From NCBI RefSeq assembly GCF_001431625.1, contig NZ_LLXT01000068.1, positions 46,383 to 110,382 of the forward strand: a stretch of DNA of 64,000 nucleotides, read 5' to 3'. The position numbers and the translations under genes were made by a program. Position 1 is the first letter of the stretch. Every line of letters starts with the position of its first letter. Of the stretch, positions 40,971 through 50,838 are shown piece by piece. The DNA comes from Stenotrophomonas geniculata ATCC 19374 = JCM 13324. Lineage in GTDB: Bacteria > Pseudomonadota > Gammaproteobacteria > Xanthomonadales > Xanthomonadaceae. The notes under the pieces were generated by a model. That model ran no database searches. It saw only the letters and a program-made list of their open reading frames with translations, and was not told the DNA's origin.

Positions 40971-41076
40971 CGATTTGATCCTCTTTGAGTGATCACCGCA
41001 ACTGCGGCGCAACGAAGAACCCCGTTACTTGCCGTCAGCTGCCGGGATCGACCGCTACAAACCGTAGGAAGTTCTC
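40971..41076. other. Island/core junction, probable att region
   Basis: 106 bp between the integrase and mutS. Composition and gene type change sharply here. A small palindrome CCGCA-AC-TGCGG lies at 40996-41007. The matching att copy would be at the island's other end, outside the window, so the att core cannot be defined. Confidence 0.55.
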
Positions 41077-43698
41077 TTGCAAACTACTGATTCAAAAGCG
41101 AAACCGTCTACATCGAAGGCCAGTGCAGAGCACACGCCCCTCATGAAGCAGTTCTTCGCGGCCAAGTCCGATTACCCGGACCTGCTGCTGTTCTTCCGCA
41201 TGGGTGACTTCTACGAACTGTTCTATGACGACGCCCGCAAGGCGGCGCGCCTGCTCGACATCACCCTGACCCAGCGCGGCAGCTCCGGGGGCGCACCGAT
41301 CCCGATGGCCGGCGTGCCGGTACATGCCTATGAAGGCTACCTGGCGCGGCTGGTGGCACTGGGCGAGTCGGTGGCGATCTGCGAACAGATCGGCGACCCG
41401 GCGCTGGCCAAGGGCCTGGTCGAGCGCAAGGTAGTGCGCATCGTCACTCCCGGCACGGTCACCGACGAGGCGCTGCTGGATGAACGCCGCGACACCCTGC
41501 TGATGGCCCTGTCGCGAAGCAAGCAGGGCTACGGCCTGGCGTGGGCCGACCTGGCTGGCGGCCGCTTCCTGGTCAACGAAGTGGAAACCGACGACGCCTT
41601 GGAAGCCGAGCTGGCACGGCTGGAGCCGGCCGAGCTGCTGGTGCCCGACGAAGAAAACTGGCCGGAGTTCCTGCGCCAGCGCACCGGCGTGCGTCGCCGC
41701 GCGCCGTGGCTGTTCGATGCCGACAGTGGCCGCCGCCAGCTGCTGAACTTCTTCAAACTGCATGACCTGAGCGGCTTCGGCATCGATGACAAGCCGCGCG
41801 CGACCGCTGCCGCCGGCGCCCTGCTCGGCTATGTCGAGGAAACCCAGAAGCAGCGCCTGCCGCACCTGACCTCCATCGCGATGGAGACTGCCGGCGAGGC
41901 GATCGCGATGAACGCCGCCACCCGCCGCCATCTGGAACTGGATACGCGTGTTGATGGCGACACCCGCAATACGCTGCTGGGCGTGCTCGACAGCACGGTG
42001 ACGCCGATGGGCGGACGCCTGCTGCGGCGCTGGCTGCATCGTCCGCTGCGCCTGCGCGAGGTGCTGGTACAGCGCCACCATGCGGTGGAAACCCTGATCG
42101 ATCGCGGCAGCGACGCTGACATCCGCGAGCAGTTCCGCCGCCTTGGCGACCTGGAACGCATCCTCACCCGCGTGGCGCTGCGCTCGGCGCGCCCGCGCGA
42201 TTTCTCCACCCTGCGCGACGGCCTGGGCCTGCTGCCGGCGGTGCGCGACGTGCTGGCCCCGCTGGACTCACCACGCCTGCAGGCCCTGCATGCGGCGCTG
42301 GGCGAGCACGACGAGTGCGCGCAGCTGCTGGCCAGCGCCATCGCCGAGATGCCGCCGCTGAAGTTGAGCGACGGCGGCGTGCTGGCCGATGGCTTCGATG
42401 AAGAGCTGGACGAACTGCGCCGCCTCTCCACCCACGCCGACCAGTTCCTGGTCGATCTGGAACAGCGCGAGCGCGAAAGCAGCGGCATTGCCACCCTGAA
42501 GGTGGGCTACAACCGTGTGCATGGCTACTACATCGAAATCAGCAAGGGCCAGTCCGACCGCGCGCCGGTGCACTACACCCGCCGCCAGACGCTGACCAAT
42601 GCCGAGCGCTACATCACCGAAGAACTGAAGGCGTTCGAGGACAAGGTGCTGTCCGCGCGCGACCGCTCGCTGTCGCGCGAGAAGTACCTGTACGAGCAGC
42701 TGCTGGATACCCTCGGCGGGCAGCTGGAGCCGCTGAAGCAGTGCGCCGCCGCACTCAGCGAACTGGACGTGCTGGCCGCCTTCGCCGAACGCGCGCAGGC
42801 GCTGGACTGGGCCCGGCCGGAACTGCAGGCCGAGCCGTGCCTGAAGATCGAACGCGGCCGCCACCCGGTGGTCGAGGCGGTACGCGAGCAGCCGTTCGAA
42901 CCCAATGATCTGGACCTCCATCCGGACCGTCGCATGCTGGTCATCACCGGCCCGAACATGGGCGGTAAATCGACCTACATGCGGCAGAACGCGCTGATCG
43001 TGCTGCTGGCCCACATCGGCAGCTTCGTGCCGGCCAGCCGCGCATTGATCGGCCCGATCGACCGCATCCTGACCCGCATCGGCGCCGGCGATGACCTGGC
43101 CCGCGGGCAGTCCACCTTCATGGTCGAAATGGCCGAGACCAGCTACATCCTGCACCACGCCACCGCGCATTCGCTGGTGCTGATGGATGAGATCGGCCGC
43201 GGCACGTCCACCTACGATGGCCTGGCGCTGGCCGACGCGGTGGCCCGCCACCTGGCCTACCAGAACCGCTGCTACACGCTGTTCGCCACCCACTACTTCG
43301 AGCTGACCGCGCTGGCCGATGAGCAGCACGAAGGCGGCCGCAGCGGTATTGCCAATGTGCACCTGGACGCGGTCGAGCATGGTGAGGCGCTGGTGTTCAT
43401 GCACGCGGTGAAGGACGGCCCGGCCAACCGCAGCTTCGGCCTGCAGGTGGCGGCCCTGGCAGGCCTGCCGCGCGCCACCGTAGCGCAGGCGCGCCGTCGC
43501 CTGGCCGAGCTGGAACAGCGCGGTGGTGAAAGCCATGCCGCCGAGCTGGCACCACAGGCATTGGATGCACCGCAGCAGTTCGGCCTGTTCGCGGCGCCAT
43601 CGAACAAGGCACAGGAAGCACTGGCCGCCATCGATCCGGACGAACTGACGCCGAAGCAGGCGCTGGAAGCGTTGTATCGCTTGAAAGCGCTGCTGTAG
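41077..43698 (+). CDS. mutS: DNA mismatch repair protein MutS
   Basis: 873 aa, full length; TTG start at 41077 behind AGGAAG, needed to keep the HTPLMKQF N-terminus. The mismatch-binding F-x-E is FYE at 45-47 in [11 protein letters not shown]. Connector, lever and clamp domains follow. The ATPase has Walker [10 protein letters not shown] (about 625-633), a Walker B/signature region ending [20 protein letters not shown], and [10 protein letters not shown]. The C-terminus ends [17 protein letters not shown], the tetramerisation-type tail. It recognises base mismatches and recruits MutL. The island inserted immediately 5' of it may have replaced its native promoter. Confidence 0.98.
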   Translation: MQTTDSKAKPSTSKASAEHTPLMKQFFAAKSDYPDLLLFFRMGDFYELFYDDARKAARLLDITLTQRGSSGGAPIPMAGVPVHAYEGYLARLVALGESVAICEQIGDPALAKGLVERKVVRIVTPGTVTDEALLDERRDTLLMALSRSKQGYGLAWADLAGGRFLVNEVETDDALEAELARLEPAELLVPDEENWPEFLRQRTGVRRRAPWLFDADSGRRQLLNFFKLHDLSGFGIDDKPRATAAAGALLGYVEETQKQRLPHLTSIAMETAGEAIAMNAATRRHLELDTRVDGDTRNTLLGVLDSTVTPMGGRLLRRWLHRPLRLREVLVQRHHAVETLIDRGSDADIREQFRRLGDLERILTRVALRSARPRDFSTLRDGLGLLPAVRDVLAPLDSPRLQALHAALGEHDECAQLLASAIAEMPPLKLSDGGVLADGFDEELDELRRLSTHADQFLVDLEQRERESSGIATLKVGYNRVHGYYIEISKGQSDRAPVHYTRRQTLTNAERYITEELKAFEDKVLSARDRSLSREKYLYEQLLDTLGGQLEPLKQCAAALSELDVLAAFAERAQALDWARPELQAEPCLKIERGRHPVVEAVREQPFEPNDLDLHPDRRMLVITGPNMGGKSTYMRQNALIVLLAHIGSFVPASRALIGPIDRILTRIGAGDDLARGQSTFMVEMAETSYILHHATAHSLVLMDEIGRGTSTYDGLALADAVARHLAYQNRCYTLFATHYFELTALADEQHEGGRSGIANVHLDAVEHGEALVFMHAVKDGPANRSFGLQVAALAGLPRATVAQARRRLAELEQRGGESHAAELAPQALDAPQQFGLFAAPSNKAQEALAAIDPDELTPKQALEALYRLKALL

Positions 43699-43715
43699 CC
43701 GCAGCGCAAGCGCTT

Positions 43716-43738
43716 GGCCTCCTGCCTCGCAGGAGGCC
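43716..43738 (+). terminator. Hairpin after mutS
   Basis: GGCCTCCTGC-CTC-GCAGGAGGCC, 18 bp after the mutS stop; no strong T tract. Confidence 0.55.
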
Positions 43739-43774
43739 CATCGAAAGATTTCGCAGATCTGATTCTGAGTTTCA

Positions 43775-43811
43775 ATTGACAGAATCTATCAACCTGAACG
43801 AATCATTCGAT
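43775..43811 (+). promoter_or_regulatory. Candidate OxyR binding site upstream of the catalase gene
   Basis: ATTG-N7-CTAT-N7-AACG-N7-CGAT matches the OxyR pattern ATAG-N7-CTAT-N7-ATAG-N7-CTAT at 12 of 16 defined positions with exact spacing. It lies 73 bp before the catalase start and overlaps a TTGACA (43776-43781) that may be a -35 element. Confidence 0.4.
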
Positions 43812-43884
43812 TATTCATTTCATCTGGCGCTAGCTAAAGTCGAGTGAAGATGTTCCACCCCGTCTTCACCCGCAGGAGCCAGCC

Positions 43885-45528
43885 ATGAGCCAGTCCGATA
43901 ACAACAGCCCCAAATGCCCGTATCACGCCGCGCCGTCGCCTGCGGAAGGCGCCCAGCAGCAGCGCGAGCTGAGCACCACGCCGAAACAGAAGCAGGGCGA
44001 TGATCCGGTGACCCCGATGACCACGGCCTTCGGCGCGCCGGTGGTGGACAACCAGAACAGCAAGACCGCCGGCCCACGCGGCCCGCTGCTGATGGAAGAC
44101 GTCTGGCTGCTGGAAAAGCTGGCCAACCTCAACCGCGAGATCATTCCCGAGCGTCGCATGCACGCCAAGGGCTCGGGCGCGTTCGGTACCTTCACCGTCA
44201 CCCACGACATCAGCAAGTACACCCGCGCCAAGCTGTTCGAGAAGGTCGGCAAGCAGACCGAGATGTTCGCCCGCTTCACCACGGTGGCCGGCGAGCGTGG
44301 CGCCGCCGATGCCGAGCGTGACATCCGCGGCTTCGCGCTGAAGTTCTACACCGAAGAAGGCAACTGGGACCTGGTCGGCAACAACACGCCGGTGTTCTTC
44401 CTGCGCGACCCGCGCAAGTTCGCCGACCTCAACAAGGCCGTGAAGCGCGACCCGCACACCAACCTGCGCAGCGCGCGCAACAACTGGGATTTCTGGACGC
44501 TGCTGCCCGAAGCCCTGCTGCAGGTGACCGTGGTGATGAGCGATCGCGGCATCCCGCGCAGCTTCCGCCACATGCACGGCTTCGGCTCGCACACCTACAG
44601 CTTCACCAACGCCGACAGTGAGCGCTTCTGGGTCAAGTTCCACTTCGTCAGCCAGCAGGGCATCGAATCGCTGACCGACGCGCAGGCGCAGATCCTGGTC
44701 GGCCATGACCGCGAAAGCCACGGCCGCGACCTGTTCGCCGCGATCGAGAAGGGTGACTTCCCGAAGTGGAAGCTGTTCATCCAGGTCATGCCGGAACTGG
44801 ATGCGGAAACCTACCGCGTGCACCCGTTCGACCTGACCAAGGTGTGGCCGAAGAGCGACTACCCGCTGATCGAAGTGGGCCAGTTCGAACTGAACCGCAA
44901 CCCGGTCAACTGGTACCAGGACGTGGAGCAGTCAGCGTTCGCACCGAGCAACCTGGTGCCGGGCATCGGCCCGTCGCCGGACAAGATGCTGCAGGCGCGC
45001 CTGTTCGCCTACTCCGATGCGCAGCGCTACCGCCTGGGCGTGAACCACCACCAGATTCCGGTGAACGCAGCGCGCTGCCCGGTGCACAGCAACCACCGCG
45101 ACGGTGCGATGCGCGTGGACGGCAACTACGGCGGCCTGCCGCACTACGAGCCGAACAGCTACGGCCAGTGGCAGGAGCAGCCGGAGTACCGCGAGCCGCC
45201 GATGAAGATCCGCGGCGACGCCGACTTCTGGAACTTCCGTGAGGACGACGCCGACTACTTCAGCCAGCCCGGTGCGCTGTTCCGCAGCTACAACCAGGCA
45301 CAGAAGGACCGCCTGTTCGCCAACACCGCCCGTGCCCTGGGCGATGCGCCGGACTTCATCAAGCAGCGCCACATCGACAACTGCAGCAAGGCCGACCCGG
45401 CCTACGGTGCCGGTGTGGCCGCGGCGCTGAAGGCGCTGGCCAGCCAGCCGTCGGATCCGTTCAAGCCGGCCCAGCCGGAAGCGGAGTTCCCCACCGCCAC
45501 CCCGGGCGCCGAAGACATCGAGCTCTGA
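43885..45528 (+). CDS. katA: Catalase (monofunctional haem)
   Basis: 547 aa; AGGAG lies upstream of the ATG. Catalytic His93 in [19 protein letters not shown], the distal Asn in [11 protein letters not shown], and the proximal haem Tyr in [19 protein letters not shown] are all present. It is longer than the 480-500 aa of typical small-subunit catalases because of a 50-residue N-terminal part (starting [16 protein letters not shown]) and a C-terminal extension. It removes H2O2. The candidate OxyR site upstream fits peroxide induction. No signal peptide, so it is cytoplasmic. Confidence 0.95.
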   Translation: MSQSDNNSPKCPYHAAPSPAEGAQQQRELSTTPKQKQGDDPVTPMTTAFGAPVVDNQNSKTAGPRGPLLMEDVWLLEKLANLNREIIPERRMHAKGSGAFGTFTVTHDISKYTRAKLFEKVGKQTEMFARFTTVAGERGAADAERDIRGFALKFYTEEGNWDLVGNNTPVFFLRDPRKFADLNKAVKRDPHTNLRSARNNWDFWTLLPEALLQVTVVMSDRGIPRSFRHMHGFGSHTYSFTNADSERFWVKFHFVSQQGIESLTDAQAQILVGHDRESHGRDLFAAIEKGDFPKWKLFIQVMPELDAETYRVHPFDLTKVWPKSDYPLIEVGQFELNRNPVNWYQDVEQSAFAPSNLVPGIGPSPDKMLQARLFAYSDAQRYRLGVNHHQIPVNAARCPVHSNHRDGAMRVDGNYGGLPHYEPNSYGQWQEQPEYREPPMKIRGDADFWNFREDDADYFSQPGALFRSYNQAQKDRLFANTARALGDAPDFIKQRHIDNCSKADPAYGAGVAAALKALASQPSDPFKPAQPEAEFPTATPGAEDIEL

Positions 45529-45550
45529 TCGCCCTCCCCCGTGAACGGCA

Positions 45551-45573
45551 CGCCGCCTCCCTGCGAGGCGGCG
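45551..45573 (+). terminator. Terminator after the catalase gene
   Basis: CGCCGCCTC-CCTGC-GAGGCGGCG followed by TCGCCGTTTT, 22 bp after the stop. Confidence 0.7.
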
Positions 45574-45636
45574 TCGCCGTTTTAACGGTCCGCGTCGTAC
45601 CTTCTGCACGCCCAACCCCAATCAAGGATCCCGCAG

Positions 45637-46239
45637 ATGAGCCTGACCGATGAACTTCTCGCCAAGTTGCAGGGCGCCCCGCTGCAGCAGGTGTCGCAGC
45701 AGCTCGGCATCAGCGATACCCAGGCTTCCGGCGCGATCAGTGCCGCGCTGCCGGTGCTGATGGGCGCGCTGGGCAACAACGCCTCGCAGCCGCAGGGCGC
45801 GCAGGCACTGCTCGGCGCCTTGCAGAACAACCACAGTGGCCTGGACCTGGGCAGCGTGCTCGGCTCGGTGCTGGGTGGCGGCGGCGGCGGTGCCGCCAGC
45901 GATGGCGCCGGCATCCTCGGCCACATCTTCGGCGGCAGCCAGCAGAAGGTGGAAACCGGCCTGGCCCAGGCCACCCAGCTCGACAGCGGCCGCACCAGCC
46001 AGCTGCTGCAGATCCTCGCGCCGATCGTGATGGCCTTCCTTGCCCAGCGCCTCGGTGGCGGCCAGGCCGATGCCGGCTCGCTCAGCCAGGCCCTGGGCCA
46101 GGAAAAGCAGCAGGTGCAGCAACAGGGCGGTCTTGCCGGTGGCCTGCTCGGCAGCCTGCTGGACCAGGACGGTGACGGCCAGCTCGGCGTGGGCGATCTG
46201 CTCAAGATCGGCGGCAGCCTGCTGGGTGGCAAGCGCTGA
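45637..46239 (+). CDS. DUF937/YidB-like protein
   Basis: 200 aa starting MSLTDELLAKLQGAPLQQVS. The helix-turn layout QLGISDTQASGAISAALPVL and MGALGNNASQ matches DUF937 (YidB). A Gly-rich linker (GGGGGGAAS) is followed by a second helical unit, LLQILAPIVMAFLAQRLGGG. The C-terminus DQDGDGQLGVGDLLKIGGSL resembles a dockerin/EF-hand-like loop. Cytoplasmic; function not established in the family. Confidence 0.85.
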   Translation: MSLTDELLAKLQGAPLQQVSQQLGISDTQASGAISAALPVLMGALGNNASQPQGAQALLGALQNNHSGLDLGSVLGSVLGGGGGGAASDGAGILGHIFGGSQQKVETGLAQATQLDSGRTSQLLQILAPIVMAFLAQRLGGGQADAGSLSQALGQEKQQVQQQGGLAGGLLGSLLDQDGDGQLGVGDLLKIGGSLLGGKR

Positions 46240-46250
46240 ACGATGCCGCC

Positions 46251-46310
46251 GCCGGGCGTGGCCCGGCGTGATCGGCATCTCCATGGGACGCGCCGGGCAA
46301 TGCCCGGCGT
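46251..46310. repeat. Two GC palindromes between convergent genes
   Basis: GCCGGGCGTGGCCCGGC (46251-46267) and CGCCGGGCAATGCCCGGCG (46291-46309). These are REP-like units between convergent genes, probably also acting as a bidirectional terminator. Confidence 0.6.
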
Positions 46311-46311
46311 C

Positions 46312-47499
46312 TTACCGGTTGCCCGCCTTCAACCGCTCCAGGATCGGCGCAAACACCGGTGCCTTCATCGAACGCGGCGGCGCCACGGTCTTCCCCTTCT
46401 CCTGCGCCTGCCAGTACGACCACGGCAGCGGACTGTCGCCCAGCTCGTAGTCCATGCCATCCCAGCCATCCTCGCGGAACGCGTAGAAGGCCCAGTGCAC
46501 CTTGTCCTGCTCCAGCACCTGCAGCACGTCCTGCAGGTAGCGGCCGCAGTCGGGCCAGCGCCGCATGCAGCCGAATTCGCCGACCACCATGCGGTTGGCC
46601 CTCACGCCGTGCGTCTTCGCCCAGTCCATCGGCTGCTGCAGGTAACTGCGGACCCGCGCGGCATCCCAGCGTTCGATGTGTTCGCCAAACGGCACCATGC
46701 CTGGGTAGCGATACGGCGTGGTGCGCTTCTGGTTAGGCGCGCTGGTTGCGGCATACGGCTCATACATGTGCACGCTGTACAGCAGTTTCGAATCTGCCAG
46801 CGGCGCCGGCCAGTAGTTGAAACCGTCGGCAGCGGCGTACCAGCCGGCATCCAGCATCAACGGCATGTCCGCATCGACCGCACGGATGCTGGCGATCAGT
46901 TCCGAATAGAAGCGGCGCAGATCGCGTGGACCGTCTTCCACACCGGCGTACCACTGCTGCATGGCCGCGGCCGAGGCATGCTCGGCCAGGCCAGCACCAT
47001 ACTCGGGAACCGGCTCGTTGATCAGGTTGTAGGCGGCCAGTGCGGGATGGCCCTTCAATGCCGTGGCAAGGTCGCTCCAGAAGCGCCGGGCCGGCGCGTG
47101 ATTGTCGAAGGACTGCCACAGGCGCGGATCGACCTTGTCGCCGTTGTGCTGCTTCCAGCGCAGCAACGGCAACGACAAAGGAGTCAGCACCACTTTCAGC
47201 CCAGCCGCGTCGGCATCATCCAGCACCCGCCGCAGCGTGGCCAGGTCGGCCGGAACCAGGCTACGGTAGTCGTCGGCGTTGCCAATCAGGAAGTCACGCC
47301 CGCCCTGCCCCTTCCACTTGTCCGTTACCAGCCGTACCCAGGTCGCACCGGTCGCGCGCAGGGCCTCGAAGTAGCTCCGGTCCGGAGGCGACATGTTCAT
47401 GCTGTTGCCCCCGCGCTGCGGAGTGTCCCAGAACGTGATGTCGGCCGCGTGCAATGGCGCGGCGGCAAGCAGGGACAGGCATAACAGCATGCGATGCAT
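46312..47499 (-). CDS. Exported glycoside hydrolase, family 5-like
   Basis: 395 aa from ATG 47499. MHRMLLCLSLLAAAPLHAAD is a Sec signal peptide. The TIM-barrel features of GH5 are visible: NSMNMSPPDRSYFEALRATG with TWVRLV, then AGLKVVLTPLSLPLL, the catalytic acid in AYNLINEPVPEYG, LYSVHMYEPY, and the nucleophile in RMVVGEFGCMRRWPD. It probably cleaves a beta-glucan or mannan outside the cytoplasm. Substrate not determinable. Confidence 0.88.
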   Translation of the reverse strand: MHRMLLCLSLLAAAPLHAADITFWDTPQRGGNSMNMSPPDRSYFEALRATGATWVRLVTDKWKGQGGRDFLIGNADDYRSLVPADLATLRRVLDDADAAGLKVVLTPLSLPLLRWKQHNGDKVDPRLWQSFDNHAPARRFWSDLATALKGHPALAAYNLINEPVPEYGAGLAEHASAAAMQQWYAGVEDGPRDLRRFYSELIASIRAVDADMPLMLDAGWYAAADGFNYWPAPLADSKLLYSVHMYEPYAATSAPNQKRTTPYRYPGMVPFGEHIERWDAARVRSYLQQPMDWAKTHGVRANRMVVGEFGCMRRWPDCGRYLQDVLQVLEQDKVHWAFYAFREDGWDGMDYELGDSPLPWSYWQAQEKGKTVAPPRSMKAPVFAPILERLKAGNR

Positions 47500-47612
47500 G
47501 GGCAGGCTTCCAGAAAGTGGACTTCCAGCCTGCCCCGCCCTTTCCGAATGCACCGTGACTCACGCCTCCTCTCGCGCCGCGATAGGAACCATGCACCGGA
47601 ATCGCCGTTCGG

Positions 47613-48020
47613 TCAGAGCGCGTCGATATCGCCCAGCGCGCGGATCAACCGCCGCGCGCGCTTGTCCGGTTTGTGCTCTGGCGGTTGGAACCCATCGCGT
47701 GCGGCGATGCGCAGCGCACGCTGTTCGGCACGACGGGCCTTGGAGGCCTCGCTCTCGGCATACAGCTGCTGCGCCGCCGGTGCGGGCCCGCGCTGGTCGC
47801 TCAGGCCGAGCACCCGGATCTCGAAATGCTCTTCGCCGCGATCCACCTGCAGCTGCTCACCCACACGCACCGCGCGCGAGGATTTCGGACGCTGGCCCGC
47901 GACGCTGACCTTGCCGGTTTCGATGGCCTGCTTGGCCAGGCTGCGGGTCTTGAAGAAGCGGGCCGCCCACAACCAGATGTCCAGGCGGACACTGGGCGAC
48001 AGCGGGGAAAGCTCGGTCAT
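47613..48020 (-). CDS. hslR: Heat shock protein 15 (S4-domain ribosome-associated)
   Basis: 135 aa. The S4 RNA-binding domain is VRLDIWLWAARFFKTRSLAK, QAIETGKVSVAGQRPKSSRA. A basic C-terminal tail follows (HKPDKRARRLIRALGDI). Hsp15 binds 50S subunits carrying stalled nascent chains and helps recycle them. It is followed after 9 bp, going upstream, by a small lipoprotein gene on the same strand. Confidence 0.9.
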   Translation of the reverse strand: MTELSPLSPSVRLDIWLWAARFFKTRSLAKQAIETGKVSVAGQRPKSSRAVRVGEQLQVDRGEEHFEIRVLGLSDQRGPAPAAQQLYAESEASKARRAEQRALRIAARDGFQPPEHKPDKRARRLIRALGDIDAL

Positions 48021-48029
48021 CGGCAGGGA

Positions 48030-48251
48030 CTACTCCGTTCGCTTGTTCAGGGGACGCGGGTTGTCGGGATCGGTGCGGCAGCCGCTGCCCCCGATCAGGG
48101 TAGGTACGCCGGCGGAAAGATCCTGGCGCTGGCTGCCGACCAGGCACTCAGGGCGGTCGGTTGGCCGCACCTGGGTATCGCCCAGCCGGTCACCTGTCGA
48201 ACATGCGGCCAGTGCGGCGCCGATCAAGGCCAGCGCCACGCTCCGCTTCAT
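48030..48251 (-). CDS. Small lipoprotein
   Basis: 73 aa from ATG 48251. MKRSVALALIGAALAACS is a lipoprotein signal with lipobox LAAC. The mature part (TGDRLGDTQVRPTDRPECLV, SGCRTDPDNPRPLNK) is Pro/Asp-rich with two Cys. No family recognised. It is in line with hslR (9 bp gap) and divergent from the MATE gene. Confidence 0.65.
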   Translation of the reverse strand: MKRSVALALIGAALAACSTGDRLGDTQVRPTDRPECLVGSQRQDLSAGVPTLIGGSGCRTDPDNPRPLNKRTE

Positions 48252-48331
48252 CTGCAGTCGTTGATGCATTGCCACATCCTGCAAACCGGCTTGGTGCTAG
48301 TGTGCGCCTCCCGGGATTCGATCACCACTCC

Positions 48332-49804
48332 ATGGCCAAAGCGCCGATTGACCTGACCTCCGGCCCGATCGGCCGCAATCTCCTGCTGTTTTCCCTGCCG
48401 ATCCTGGCAGGCAACATCGCGCAGTCGCTGAACGGTTCGGTGAATGCGGTCTGGGTCGGGCGCTTCCTCGGCGAGGCGGCACTGACCGCCACCGCGAACG
48501 CCAACAACATCATGTTCTTCCTGATCGGCTCGGTGTTCGGCTTCGGCATGGCCTCGACCATCCTGATCGGCCAGGCCATCGGCGCGCGCGACATCGCGCA
48601 GGCGCGGCGCGTGGTTGGCACCAGCGCCACCTTCTTCATCGGCCTGTCGGTGATCATCGCCATCGCCGGCTGGTTCATGGCCCATCCGCTGCTGGCGGCG
48701 ATGGGCACGCCGGCCGCCTCGCTGCCGCTGGCCGAGGTCTACCTGCAGATCATCTTCCTGGCGATGCCGACGCTGTATGCGTTCGCCTTCCTCACCGCCG
48801 CGCTGCGCGGTGCCGGTGACTCGCGCACGCCGTTCCGTTTCCTGATGGTCTCGGTGGCACTGGACATCGTGCTGAACCCGGTACTGATCTTCGGCATGGG
48901 CCCGTTCCCGGCGCTGGGCATTGCCGGCTCGGCCTGGGCCACGCTGGTCGCGCAGACGCTGTCGCTGGCCGGCCTGCTGCTGTACATGCGGCACAAGCGC
49001 CACACGCTGTGGCTGGGCCGTGCCGACATGCGCCTGTTCAAGCTCGACCTGGCCATCCTCAAGGCGCTGGTGGTCAAGGGCGTACCGATGGGCCTGCAGA
49101 TGGTGCTGATCTCGCTGTCGGTGATCCTGCTGATGACCATGGTCAACCAGTACGGTACCGACACCGGCGCGGGCTACGGCGCCGCGCTGCAGCTGTGGAA
49201 CTACCTGCAGATGCCGGCGATGGCGATCGGCGCCGCGTGCTCGTCGATGGCCGCGCAGAACGTCGGTGCGCAGCGCTGGGACCGCGTGCGCGGCACCGCG
49301 CGCCAGGGCGTGCTGTTCAATTTCCTGCTGACCGGCGCGCTGATCCTGCCGCTGGTGGTGTTCGATCGCCAGCTGCTGGCCCTGTTCCTGCCGCCGGCCA
49401 GCCAGGCGCTGGACATCGCCCGCCACCTCAACCACGTGGTGATCGGCTCGTTCCTGTTCTTCGGCGTCAGCTTCGTGATCTCCGGCGTGGTGCGCTCCAC
49501 CGGCGCGGTGATTCCGCCGCTGCTGATCCTGGCCGGTTCGCTGTGGGGCGTGCGCGTGCCGTTCGCCGAGCTGCTGCAGCCGTACTGGGGCGCCGATGCG
49601 ATCTGGTGGAGCTTCCCGGTCAGTTCGCTGGTGTCGATGCTGCTGTCGCTGGCGTATTACCGCTGGGGTGGCTGGCGCAAGGCGAAGATGATGGGCAAGC
49701 CTTCGCACGCCGAAGAACTGGCCACGCCGTCGGAAATTCCGGCCTGCCCACCGTCGCCGGTGGCCGACCCGGATGCCGCGCTGGATGCCACTCCGCCGCG
49801 CTGA
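48332..49804 (+). CDS. MATE family efflux transporter
   Basis: 490 aa from ATG 48332, starting MAKAPIDLTSGPIGRNLLLF. Twelve hydrophobic helices are spread along the protein in two homologous halves. Hallmarks include LPILAGNIAQSLNGSVNAVW, VGRFLGEAALTATANANNI, then FLTAALRGAGDSRTPF in the first half and VNQYGTDTGAGYGAALQLWN in the second. It exports drugs or metabolites across the inner membrane using a Na+ or H+ gradient. A soluble tail of about 45 residues at the end is Pro/Ala-rich. Confidence 0.93.
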   Translation: MAKAPIDLTSGPIGRNLLLFSLPILAGNIAQSLNGSVNAVWVGRFLGEAALTATANANNIMFFLIGSVFGFGMASTILIGQAIGARDIAQARRVVGTSATFFIGLSVIIAIAGWFMAHPLLAAMGTPAASLPLAEVYLQIIFLAMPTLYAFAFLTAALRGAGDSRTPFRFLMVSVALDIVLNPVLIFGMGPFPALGIAGSAWATLVAQTLSLAGLLLYMRHKRHTLWLGRADMRLFKLDLAILKALVVKGVPMGLQMVLISLSVILLMTMVNQYGTDTGAGYGAALQLWNYLQMPAMAIGAACSSMAAQNVGAQRWDRVRGTARQGVLFNFLLTGALILPLVVFDRQLLALFLPPASQALDIARHLNHVVIGSFLFFGVSFVISGVVRSTGAVIPPLLILAGSLWGVRVPFAELLQPYWGADAIWWSFPVSSLVSMLLSLAYYRWGGWRKAKMMGKPSHAEELATPSEIPACPPSPVADPDAALDATPPR

Positions 49805-49809
49805 GGTGG

Positions 49810-49869
49810 GTGCGGACCGTTGGTCCGCACAGGCGCGGCCCTCCAAGCCGGGCATGGGCTCGGCGCTAC
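49810..49869. repeat. Palindromes after the MATE gene, SMAG-like
   Basis: GTGCGGACCGTTGGTCCGCAC (49810-49830) and a GCCGGGCATGGGCTCGGCGCTAC unit (49847-49869), whose end is GTAG on the minus strand. They lie between convergent genes and probably serve as terminator and REP element. Confidence 0.6.
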
Positions 49870-49878
49870 AGGAGGCGG

Positions 49879-50286
49879 TCAGCGTTTCTTCTTCGCCGCG
49901 TTGAACGCCGCCGCCGCGCGCAGCAACGCCTTCAACGCAGCGGCATTCGGCATCGCACCTTCATGGATGTCGATCGCGCGCCGCGTGTTGCCCTCCAGGC
50001 TGGCGTTGAACAGGCCTTTCGGATCGGCCAGCGCCGCCCCGTTGGCGAAGGTCAGCTTCACCGCCTGCTTGTAGGTCTCGCCGGTGCACAGGATGCCGTT
50101 GTGCTCCCACACCGGTGTACCGCGCCACTTCCAGGTTTCCTGCACGTCCGGCAGCGCTTCATGGATCAACGCACGCACGCGTGCCAGCACTTTGCCACGC
50201 CAGTCGCCCAGTTCGGCGATGCGCGCATCGATCAGTTCAGTTGCCGGGGTTCCGGCATCGGCAGGGTTCGGTGCATGCGTGGCCAT
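49879..50286 (-). CDS. DUF1801 (YdhG-like) protein
   Basis: 135 aa. The DUF1801 core reads KVLARVRALIHEALPDVQET, WKWRGTPVWEHNGILCTGE, YKQAVKLTFANGAALADPKG. A small cytoplasmic domain of the iron-chaperone/YdhG fold; the exact function is unknown. It lies next to a second DUF1801 gene. Confidence 0.85.
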   Translation of the reverse strand: MATHAPNPADAGTPATELIDARIAELGDWRGKVLARVRALIHEALPDVQETWKWRGTPVWEHNGILCTGETYKQAVKLTFANGAALADPKGLFNASLEGNTRRAIDIHEGAMPNAAALKALLRAAAAFNAAKKKR

Positions 50287-50324
50287 CAGCAGCTCTCGTC
50301 GGGGAGGAAACCAGAACGTCGGGG

Positions 50325-50759
50325 TTACATGCGCTCACCGGGCAGCGCGGCGGCCTGGCGCACCCAGTCGAGGAACTGCGCTTCATCCGGCGCGCCATCC
50401 TGCGGGATGTGCAGGTAGCGCGTATCGGCACTCTTGGACGGCTCCGGCGGCACGGGCGTCAGTGCAGCGCCGCGGAAGAACGCCACCTTGATGTAGCGGG
50501 TGAAGCAATGGAAGCTGAGAAACCAGCCTTCGCCCGCGGCCACCGCATACATCGGCGAGTTCCACTTCACCGCCTTGTGCACCCCGGGTACGGCTTGTTC
50601 AATCAGCGCATCCAGCTGTTCGCCGATCAGACGCTTCCAGTCCGGCATCGCCGCGATATACGCCTGCACCGGGGCATTGCCCTCGCCCTTGGCGATCTGC
50701 GGATTGCCGCCGGACAACAGCGTGGGCGCGGCGGAAGGTGCGGTTCGCTTGGCAGGCAT
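50325..50759 (-). CDS. DUF1801 (YdhG-like) protein, second copy
   Basis: 144 aa. The N-terminus is Ser/Pro-rich (MPAKRTAPSAAPTLLSGGNP), and then comes the DUF1801 domain: IGEQLDALIEQAVPGVHKAV, KWNSPMYAVAAGEGWFLSFH, YIKVAFFRGAALTPVPPEPS. In tandem with the 49879 gene on the same strand (38-bp gap), but the sequences are only distantly related, so it is an old duplication. Confidence 0.85.
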   Translation of the reverse strand: MPAKRTAPSAAPTLLSGGNPQIAKGEGNAPVQAYIAAMPDWKRLIGEQLDALIEQAVPGVHKAVKWNSPMYAVAAGEGWFLSFHCFTRYIKVAFFRGAALTPVPPEPSKSADTRYLHIPQDGAPDEAQFLDWVRQAAALPGERM

Positions 50760-50838
50760 CGCACGGCACGTCCATCGGGATGGAACCGCAGCCTAGCGCG
50801 ACCCTTACCTGGCGGTCACGGCGCAGTGCGCCATCGGC

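Noticed and set aside
40971..41076. tRNA gene as integration target beside the terminal integrase
   Set aside because: No cloverleaf or T-loop motif could be found in the 106 bp or in the start of mutS.
42268..43536. 422-aa frame antisense to mutS
   Set aside because: Shadow of the mutS coding sequence, rich in Gln/Ala/Arg with no motifs.
48248..49855. 535-aa frame antisense to the MATE gene
   Set aside because: A GC-rich shadow frame, full of Arg/Gln/His with no family features; the MATE gene on the plus strand is clear.
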